From Sympetrum striolatum (taxonomy: Eukaryota; Arthropoda; Insecta; Odonata; Libellulidae), in assembly GCA_947579665.1 (NCBI GenBank), contig OX388346.1, positions 94,242,615-94,306,614 on the forward strand: DNA of 64,000 nt, in the 5' to 3' direction. Shown one piece after another: positions 56,765-64,000 of the stretch; positions within the stretch are counted from its first letter, which is position 1, and each line of letters opens with the position of its first letter. A model generated the notes under the pieces. It saw only the letters and a list, made by a program, of their open reading frames with translations. It searched no databases and had not been told where the DNA came from. Made by a program: the position numbers and the translations under genes.

Positions 56765-56898
56765 TTTTTACTTTCTCCATATACGAAGTATAGAGAAAGT
56801 ATTGTTTTCATAAAAAAATTCGACTTCGAGATTTCAACGGAAATACATGTTTTGGGGTCCCTAGAACACGTTTTGACCATTTTCGGAATGATGTCTGT

Positions 56899-56939
<41 letters not shown>

Positions 56940-57819
56940 TTTGTGTGTGTGTGTGATAGTGGGCGCTCTAACGTGAAAAATATTAGTCGTATCAATACCA
57001 AACTTCATATATAGTACTGTGGTGTGTGCTGTCAGAGTTGATTAGTTTTTGGAGTAAATCGGGCACCCGGAAGTCGAGCTTCATTCTTCAAAGCTCATTT
57101 CCGGTTTTCAAAATAACTCCATAAATATGATATATACGTAAATTGTAATACTTATATAAGTTTTAGATAATTTAATTTACTATAACTTTTGTATTTAACA
57201 TATTTTTGTATCACCGGTTGATTAGGAGTTATTCGTGAAACACTGATAAACCGGAAGAAGATGATTATGTACTTTGTGGGCGCTCTAACATGAAAACTAT
57301 TTGGCGGATCAACACCAAATTTCTTATGAAGTACTTCTATTACAGTCTTTAGAGTTGATTAGTTTTTGGAGTAAATCGGGCACCTGGAAGTTGAGCTTCA
57401 TGCTTCAAAGCTCATTTCCGGTTTTCAAAATATCTCCATAAATATGATATTTAGGTATATACTATTATTTATAAATTTTTTAGAAAAAAAAATTTACTAT
57501 AACTTTTGTATGAAACATATTTTCGTATCACTGATTGTTTAGGAGTTATTCATGAAATACTGATAAACCGGATGTTGCTGATTATGTACTTTGTGGGCGC
57601 TCTGGGCTCTAATGGCGAAAGGCCAATTCCATCGTTTTTCATCCAGCATGTCCCGAAAAACATTATTTATAATGTTTGTGACGTAAAAGATAAAAATGTA
57701 TAAATTATTCACTCATCTTCCAAGTTTGGATGGGATATAGAGTTCGAAATTACTGTCGTAGATAAGTATTTACATCTTATATATGGAGAAAGTCATGTGC
57801 TGGCCACAGCAGATTTTTT
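56765..57819 (-). mobile_element. H-family element, copy H2 (inverted)
   Basis: Minus-strand copy, tail to tail with H1 across a 155-bp spacer. It starts (in plus coordinates) with ACTTTCTCCATATACGAAGT and ends GTGCTGGCCACAGCAGATTT. Its middle contains the complement of GATCCGCCAAATAG and of AGTACTTCATA, as does H3 at 60688-61740. H1 has diverged sequence there. This is better explained by separate insertion or exchange than by one original fold-back. TG run at about 56896-56952. Confidence 0.85.
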
Positions 57820-58166
57820 GTCATTAAATCACTTCGTAGGAATTGAGAAACCATCAGGAAAAATTGCAAAAATTTCACATTTTTTTTTAATTTCAAATAT
57901 TGACTCAAATTCGCAGCCTCAGGACATAATCCGATCGAGTTGAAATTTTTTTTTATGACCACCAACCACAAACTTTAAGCACTATCCGTGATCCACACAT
58001 CCGGATTTTTTCAAAATCCGTTGACGGATTTTGAAAAAAACGTTTTTTTGATCCACCCTAATTACTTATGAAAGCGATTTTTGTGAAAAACGATTTTTTT
58101 AATACAGAGATCTGATCCTCAAGTTAAGTAGATTAAAGATTGAAATAATTCACTTCTTTGAATGTA
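57820..58166. repeat. AT-rich repeat-like DNA with hairpin
   Basis: 58002-58020 and 58025-58042 form a hairpin with arms of the type CGGATTTT...AAAATCCG. GATCCAC is repeated directly at 58010-side and 58050-side positions flanking it. The style is that of old interspersed repeats, but no other copy is in the window. Confidence 0.35.
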
Positions 58167-58243
58167 CACTCCTGGCCAAAATTAACGCAGCACCTCCCTA
58201 GCGATCCTTACGGCCGGTGCTGCGTTAATTTTGGCCAGGAGTG
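58167..58243. mobile_element. Mariner-like MITE of 77 bp with TA duplication
   Basis: Perfect 28-bp inverted ends (58167-58194 and 58216-58243, starting CACTCCTGGCCAAAATTAA) around a 21-nt loop, flanked by TA at 58165-58166 and 58244-58245. TA duplication and a TGGCCAAAATT-type end are typical of the Tc1/mariner superfamily. No coding sequence. The perfect arms suggest recent activity of a matching transposase elsewhere in the genome. Confidence 0.9.
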
Positions 58244-58486
58244 TACCAAGGGACTCAGCGTGTCTCTCTAAAGATGAAAGTAGCAACTTCTGGTAATTCT
58301 CAGCTTCGTCAGAGGGACGTCAAAATAATTTCTCTAGTATCAAGTCTTTTTGTATGAATACTTGATTTCGTAGGAGCTGTATTAAGAAAGCGAACGCAGA
58401 TTTCTTGGTTTTAGCCTAATCTGTGATTAGTTAACTTTAATTAGATCTTCAAGCCGGAATCAAGGTCTACGCATATTTCTCCTGAG

Positions 58487-58799
58487 CAGGGTCTCCCAAG
58501 CTTTTTCTGTAATGGAACACTTTGCAGACCTGAGAAGTTTAACCGAACACTTTGCTTATTTTTAGGTTTAGGTAATTCTACTTGCGAAATTTTAAAAATC
58601 GTTTTATTAAAACAGATTATTTATTTAGTAATTATGTTTAAATATAAAACTATAGTATTATAATATAAACATATTGATTAAAATTATTATTTGAAGTAGA
58701 TTGTAAAAGATCTTTAAATGTATTGCTGTGTATAACGCCTTTCCAAATTGTCGCGGAACACCTATTCAGGTCAAGCGGAACATAGTTTGGGAAACCCTA
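58487..58799. mobile_element. hAT-like MITE, 313 bp
   Basis: The left end is CAGGGTCTCCCAAGCTTTTT. The right end, in reverse complement, is TAGGGTTTCCCAAACTATGT, with GGAACA/TGTTCC blocks just inside both. Flanking octamers CTCCTGAG (58479-58486) and CTCTAGAG (58800-58807) match at six of eight positions, consistent with an aged 8-bp hAT duplication. Interior AT-rich, no coding frame. Confidence 0.75.
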
Positions 58800-58807
58800 C
58801 TCTAGAG

Positions 58808-60198
58808 AAAACATTACTTAAGTCAATCTATCAATGTATATGACAATTTTATTTAATAATAATGTTGATAACGGATTTATCTCATTCACAGCTTAAAAAC
58901 CATAGAGAATTGAACATCAAAATGTAAAGATGACTTAAAAATTACAGTACATCCTTCCTAAGCGTAGCTAAAAACAGAAAAGTAAATGCCTAAGCTATCT
59001 TTTCGTTGCCTTTACACCATCGAAAGCAATAATTACTGGATTTGCATTTTGCACTTCCAGCACTTGAGCAAGGCGCCATGTCGTCATATTAAAGCAGGAA
59101 GGCGCTTTTATAATAGCAATCAGAGACACATAACACCAGTCCCGAAGGTCTTATTAATGAGGATTGACCGCAGCGACTGTGAAATGTTGCCGCGTGACAT
59201 TCTCTAGAGGAGATTTCCTCGGGCGCTATAGCGGAAGAGGTCAGCAATTTCTCAGTCGGTGCATTAGAGTGTCAGTTGCAGATAAAGCAAAAGAGGAATG
59301 GCGCGTCTTCGAGAATACGCTATTAAGAGCTAACCATCGAGGTGAGAAGAAAAAAAGATTAAGGATAAAACTATAAAAGCAATGGTGGAAAAACATAATT
59401 TCAATAATTTTTATTTAAAACAAAAAATATATTTGAGTCTTTGACTTTTTCTTTTAAGTTAAATTATTCTTTATATTAATGTAGTTTAAAAATGTTTCTT
59501 CGTGTTATTATACTATCTTCTGGTTAAGGAAAATAGTAGAAGAATAGTTTTGCAAGGAGATATGTAGGATGAAAAGATTGAGAAGGAAATTTCTGTGTTA
59601 TTTTTATTCGAGGAAAACTTCTTCTATGTGATATTGTTTTGCTTCCAAAAAATTACACGTATACTAAATGTATGAGAATGGTTGATTCTCACCACAATAT
59701 CTCCATGTCAATTTCCTTCTAGTAAACCTTCCTCCTGATCCTTTACATTGATTGAGATGGCTTGTCTTCTGATCGTCTCTGCAATGATCCGAAATACACT
59801 TAAAGAAATACTCTATTACTCAGTATTTGAATGTGAATGAGATTCTTCGACTACCATTCAACTCATTTAATCTTAAACGAGATTCTGCAGCAACTATCAC
59901 GTGGAATTATCGAAGGAAATAAGAAAACATGAGAATTTCGAAGAATTAAATTCTTAAGAACGTGAAATAAGGACGTCTGGTAAATAGTTTTAAGTTAAAT
60001 TTATTAAGGCTGTTGCGCAAATGTCTTAATTTGAGTTACTTTCTATTAATAACTCTTTTCCATAAAAAATTACTAACAGATAAAGCGAATATTTTATATT
60101 CACCATTAATTGAATTAATGATTAAAATATAAGAATAGTTATAATATGTATTTTCTTTCTCTCAGTATTGAATGTTTCGAAATTTTCAACTCAACTCA
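58808..60198. other. No recognisable gene
   Basis: Two overlapping plus frames of 73 and 70 codons (58986-59207 and 59164-59376) lie in slightly GC-richer DNA but show no domain. The remainder is AT-rich. Confidence 0.5.
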
Positions 60199-60475
60199 TT
60201 TTGGGCGTAATATGCGAAACGCAGACATCCATTTTGTAGAAAGAATCTGGGGCTTTCCCGGCGAATATTGTGGATAAAGTTCTCTCGGCCAACCGCCAAA
60301 CCAAAAAGATACAGCTGGAAGTAAAAGGAACCAAAAACCCTATATAAACCGGACGAGAAATCTCATGCATCACTTCGCTTCTGAAGATGGTTCCAGAGAC
60401 AGGGACGGAATCGTCGAGAGACATCGAAGAAACCACCCGGCTTGCAACCCGAGAGAACTTTATCCATTTTGTAAT
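60199..60475. repeat. Probable fold-back repeat
   Basis: TGGATAAAGTTCTCTCGG (60271-60288) is exactly inverted at 60449-60466. TCCATTTTGTA occurs directly at about 60229 and 60463. GAAGATGGTTCCAGAGACAG between the arms resembles the CTGAAGATG blocks found in many insect fold-back elements, including 18174-18333 here. Opposed short frames (81 - and 63 +) are incidental. Confidence 0.55.
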
Positions 60476-60687
60476 TCAGATTTTGAGGGGAAGGTTTGGG
60501 GAAGTGAATGTTGGGTGGCAAGAATAATCGGTGGCATTAGCTGGTTACATAAATGATAGGCTTCGCTTTTCCAAATATAAAGAAAGAGATTGGATACGGA
60601 TTGAAACCTGTCTTGTTAGAGATATGAGGCCAGAATAAATTTACCTCTCGTCTGAACTCCTTCAAATTTTGTGCTGAATGTATTATG

Positions 60688-61557
60688 AAAAAATCTGATG
60701 TGGCCAGCACATGACTTTCTCCATATATAAGATGTAAATACTTATCTACGACAGTAATTTCGAACTCTATATCCCATCTAAACTTGGAAGATGAGTGAAT
60801 AATTTATACATTTTTATCTTTTACGTCACAAACATTATAAATAATGTTTTTCGGGACATGCTGGATGAAAAACGATGAAACTGGCCTTTCGCCATTAGAG
60901 CCCAGAGCGCCCACAAAGTACATAATCAGCAACATCCGGTTTATCAGTATTTCATGAATAACTCCTAAACAATCAGTGATACAAAAATATGTTTCATACA
61001 AAAGTTATAGTAAATTACATTTTCTAAAAAATTTATAAATAATAGTATATACCTAAATATCATATTTATGGAGATATTTTGAAAACCGGAAATGAGCTTT
61101 GAAGCATGAAGCTCAACTTCCGGGTGCCCGATTTACTCCAAAAACTAATCAACTCTAAAGACTGTAATAGAAGTACTTCATATGAAATTTGGTGTTGATC
61201 CGCCAAATAGTTTTCATGTTAGAGCGCCCACAAAGTACATAATCATCTTCTTCCGGTTTATCAGTGTTTCACGAATAACTCCTAATCAACCGGTGATACA
61301 AAAATATGTTAAATACAAAAGTTATAGTAAATTAAATTATCTAAAACTTATATAAGTATTACAATTTACGTATATATCATATTTATGGAGTTATTTTGAA
61401 AACCGGAAATGAGCTTTAATGAATGAAGCTCGACTTCCGGTTGGCCGATTTACTGCAAAAACTAATCAACTCTGACAGCACACACCACAGTACTATATAT
61501 GAAGTTTGGTATTGATACGACTAATAGTTTTCACGTTAGAGCGCCCACTATCACACA

Positions 61558-61600
<43 letters not shown>

Positions 61601-61740
61601 ATACACACAGACATCATTCCGAAAATGGTCAAAACGTGTTCTAGGGACCCCAAAACATGTATTTACGTTGAAATCTCGAAGTCGAATTTTTTCATGAAAA
61701 CAATACTTTCTCTATACTTCGTATATGGAGAAAGTAAAAA
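60688..61740 (+). mobile_element. H-family element, copy H3 (single unit)
   Basis: Complete single copy with the same two ends as H1: AAAAAATCTGATGTGGCC at the left and CGTATATGGAGAAAGTAAAA at the right. It has two interior modules and a CA run at about 61553-61605. Because it stands alone it shows the unit is about 1.05 kb and not half of an obligatory palindrome. No target duplication is clear. Confidence 0.88.
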
Positions 61741-62729
61741 CCAGATCCATATTTGTGAGAACAGCAGTCACGTAAGGTAATCGAGGGAAAGCCGCACAGA
61801 TCAAATGGGCCGGTAAAGCTGTTAAGGGAAAGTTCGATAAAAGAAAGTTAAACATATTAAAATGGATGAAATAAAAAATGTTAAAGGAATATTTCAGTTT
61901 GAATGGAATCAAAACCTTTGACAATGCAATCTTATTTAATGAAGCAGTTTTGAAAGAAAATGGTGAACTAATTGCTTTGTAAATCACCCCATAAAATTAT
62001 CCCTTTGCGCGTGTGCTTTATCTGAGTCGAATGAAATGATTTAGATGTCACCATGAATTACTAAAAGCCTTAACCCGAAAGCGAAAATGCGTACATCCGC
62101 GAATTGCCAGGCTCTTCATTATGCAGCAAATTAATTTCAAGGCTTATATTAGTATATCTTCCAATTAAAATACCTTCGGGTGAAAAATAGATCTGATAGT
62201 TGAAGGAATAAATTGTACTAGATGATATATGCATGAAATTGCACGCGTACAGCGTCGCACATTGCCGTATTTCATTAATATCATTAATATAAGATTATGT
62301 ATGACCTTTTTTTGCATAATAGATCATTAATTCAAGTATATATATAAGTCTTTTTGAGGCAATGGTGGATACAATTCTGATTTTCTTACCAGTTTCTAAA
62401 TTCTAACGATAGTTAGAATATCTTAAATAATAGGTCGAGAACTACCTTTAATACGATTTATTGTTGCATTCGATGCTTTTAGGTATATTTCCATAGCAAC
62501 ATTTTTTCTAAGAAGTTATGGACAACATCATTATCAGTATGGATTAATACGAATATATTTTGCAGGTGATTCAGCAGATTCCTATTGTTTCTCTTACATT
62601 CAAATTTAATTTTTATAACCAATTAGAATTTAGAATTTTTATCAAACAATTTATGAGTGTGAGCTGAGAAGTATCTCGAGGGCACTTATTCTACTTTCTC
62701 CAAACTAGAAGATAGCTAAGTAAACTTCA
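61741..62729. other. No recognisable gene
   Basis: A minus frame of 91 codons at 61712-61987 starts inside the H3 end and has no domain. AT-rich beyond. Confidence 0.5.
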
Positions 62730-62738
62730 TTAGAAGAA
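62730..62738 (+). repeat. Target duplication of SINE B3, left
   Basis: TTAGAAGAA, repeated at 62873-62881. Confidence 0.75.
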
Positions 62739-62872
62739 AAAACGGACTTGAAAAAAGTCTGACTTGGCCGGGAATTGAACTCGGGAGTTTTTCTTTTCAA
62801 GTCCGTCTTTCCTTGGGATTTTTCCTGGGTGCACGCCCTTATGTGCAATTTACCCTTTACCTTTTCCTTTTT
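62739..62872. mobile_element. Rearranged SINE, family B, inverted halves
   Basis: The left half (62739 to about 62787) is on the minus strand and holds ACGGACTTGAAAAAAGTCTG and a box B complement (GGGAATTGAACTCGG). The right half (about 62788-62872) is on the plus strand and holds TCAAGTCCGTCTTTCCTTGG then GGGTGCACGCCCTTATGTGC. The halves overlap in CAAGTCCGT. A single 9-bp duplication encloses both. The layout resembles a 5' inversion of the twin-priming type. Confidence 0.78.
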
Positions 62873-62881
62873 TTAGAAGAA
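62873..62881 (+). repeat. Target duplication of SINE B3, right
   Basis: TTAGAAGAA, exact match to 62730-62738. Confidence 0.75.
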
Positions 62882-64000
62882 TCGCTACCAATCGCAGTCT
62901 TATCGAGGGAGCTAAATTGAGTAATGATTTATAGCGTTGGAAAAGGTCAAGGTAAATGTTTTCACTCAATCTTTATTGCACACACTACTCATTTTACACT
63001 TTTTTCAAGAAATGTTCCCTTTACTCAATTTCGAAGTTGGTATTAATTAAATTAATTTAAGAGTTTCAAAAACTTCCATAGGATGAACACCAATACGTTA
63101 AGAAAGCGATTAGTTAATACATTTCAGTTGCTGTAGTCACGCTAATCTTTGACGGAAATGCATCAGTTTGTCTACTTTAATCAAGACACTCGAACTAGGA
63201 AAAGAATTAAATGGTTTCCTCTTTGATGTGTATTTATTTTTTGCTATTGGAGACCCGTTCAACGTCAAAATATATATAATTCCTACCATATATCCGACGA
63301 CGTTGCTTCAGAGAAGTAACCGAATTATTTAGCAAATTGCATTTATTTATTCCCATATATCTTATTAATAACCTTCAGTGATTAAAATGGAGGGGAATTG
63401 CAATCACAAACCAACATAGCCATCCATACCCAGATCACAAATTGTACCCATCCGTTATGTAAGATCGGAGTGCTAAAGATATTTATTCCTATCGCTAATG
63501 TAGTTTTAATTTGTGTATACTCAACAATCATACTCTTAGCTGGAATGAGGATGGATATTTACTCAGAAAATGTGCGCTATCACAAAGTCAAAGAGGAGAG
63601 CAAAGCATTAAAATTCTCTAATCCCCGGAGTTCGCCTCCCACGTCGACATGAGAGACAGGCAAATGGGGCTCTCGAGTGATTGAATGGCGAGGCTGTACG
63701 TTGTGACTTCCGTTGCGAAAGTCAAATGGCGTAGCGATGACGTTTTTTCATTGAGGCGGTGTATGAAATGGCCTCCATTTTGAAATGGGGTCCTCTTATG
63801 AAAAAAACGTGGCGTTTATAGTTGAGCTGCGAGAGATGGGATAGTAAATCATTCGAGGCCTCCGTAGAGTTCTTCTCGTGAAATATTTCAGAAACCACAT
63901 AAGGACGGAACGAAGAAAGTGCATTGCGAGAGAGATGCAAAAAAGCGAGATCCGGAAAGATGTTTCCTGATGCAAAAGGCGCGGTTTTAAGAGCTTTGGT
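62882..64000. other. No recognisable gene
   Basis: A plus frame of 84 codons (63398-63652) contains a hydrophobic stretch, LKIFIPIANVVLICVYSTII, that could span a membrane, but it has no family signature. From about 63610 to the end the DNA is GC-richer, with an opposed minus frame of 72 codons (63722-63940). Confidence 0.45.

Noticed and set aside
55662..61001. A 65-codon frame conserved in three H copies (55662-55859, 57506-57703, 60804-61001)
   Set aside because: Its first codon is not ATG in the 57.5-kb copy, and conservation is explained by the DNA repeat itself, since noncoding parts are equally conserved.
56356..61780. His-Thr-rich frames across the CA/TG runs (56356, 56808, 61499 and 61506)
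   Set aside because: Translations of the microsatellite inside H elements; not genes.
1..64000. CRISPR arrays, operons, rRNA genes or bacterial-type signals
   Set aside because: None seen. Repeats are interspersed or palindromic, with no regularly spaced direct repeats and unique spacers, and the content is eukaryotic.

Overview
The window is AT-rich, has no long host open reading frame, and is packed with eukaryotic interspersed repeats. The retroelement type, the tRNA-derived SINEs, and the mariner-, piggyBac- and hAT-like miniature elements together suggest an arthropod, most likely an insect. I cannot name the species. No host protein-coding gene, rRNA gene or intact tRNA gene could be supported. 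Apart from the retrotransposon, every open frame is short (the longest is 142 codons) and none carries a recognisable domain. The window reads as intergenic or intronic DNA.

The one clear coding locus is a non-LTR (LINE) retrotransposon at 9690-15318, probably of the I/Jockey-related group. It has a hairpin-rich 5' leader and an intact Gag-like ORF1 with three zinc knuckles. ORF2 encodes an AP-type endonuclease, reverse transcriptase, RNase H and a C-terminal zinc motif, but is broken by three in-frame stops. The 3' end has a stem-loop and a short ACAT-type tail. The element lies inside the right arm of a fold-back DNA element (9054-15408) and is bounded by a 15-bp target duplication. A second fold-back copy at 36764-37231 still has the uninterrupted site.

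Region by region: 1-274 is the cut-off end of a repeat family (here called H). 2615-2747 is a SINE. 6110-6404 is a second SINE type with an ATT tail. 6416-7602 is a diverged fold-back relative of family H. 9054-15408 is the fold-back with the nested LINE. 15409-31128 is mostly unrecognised DNA with three hairpin elements (18.2, 25.7 and 28.1 kb). 31141-32745 holds a SINE with perfect target duplications, a possible hAT remnant and a piggyBac-type MITE. 36.7-38.3 kb holds the second fold-back and an inverted SINE dimer. 42-44 kb holds a third SINE type and an old interspersed repeat. 47.4-49.1 kb is an inverted-repeat-bounded DNA element. 50-54 kb holds a SINE, a piggyBac-like element and a hairpin built round a tRNA-like core. 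55.5-61.7 kb holds three near-full copies of family H plus a 77-bp mariner-like MITE, a hAT-like MITE and another fold-back. 62.7 kb is a second inverted SINE dimer.

The parts interact as mobile DNA. The SINEs lack coding capacity and must borrow LINE proteins. One SINE ends in a stem-loop followed by TCGCC that resembles the 3' end of the local LINE, a plausible recognition site for its reverse transcriptase. The short inverted-repeat elements would depend on transposases encoded elsewhere. I found no CRISPR array, operon or obviously new enzymatic system. The more unusual material is structural: SINE inverted dimers within single target duplications, a tRNA-core hairpin, covarying leader hairpins in the LINE, and H-family arms whose similarity suggests separate insertions.
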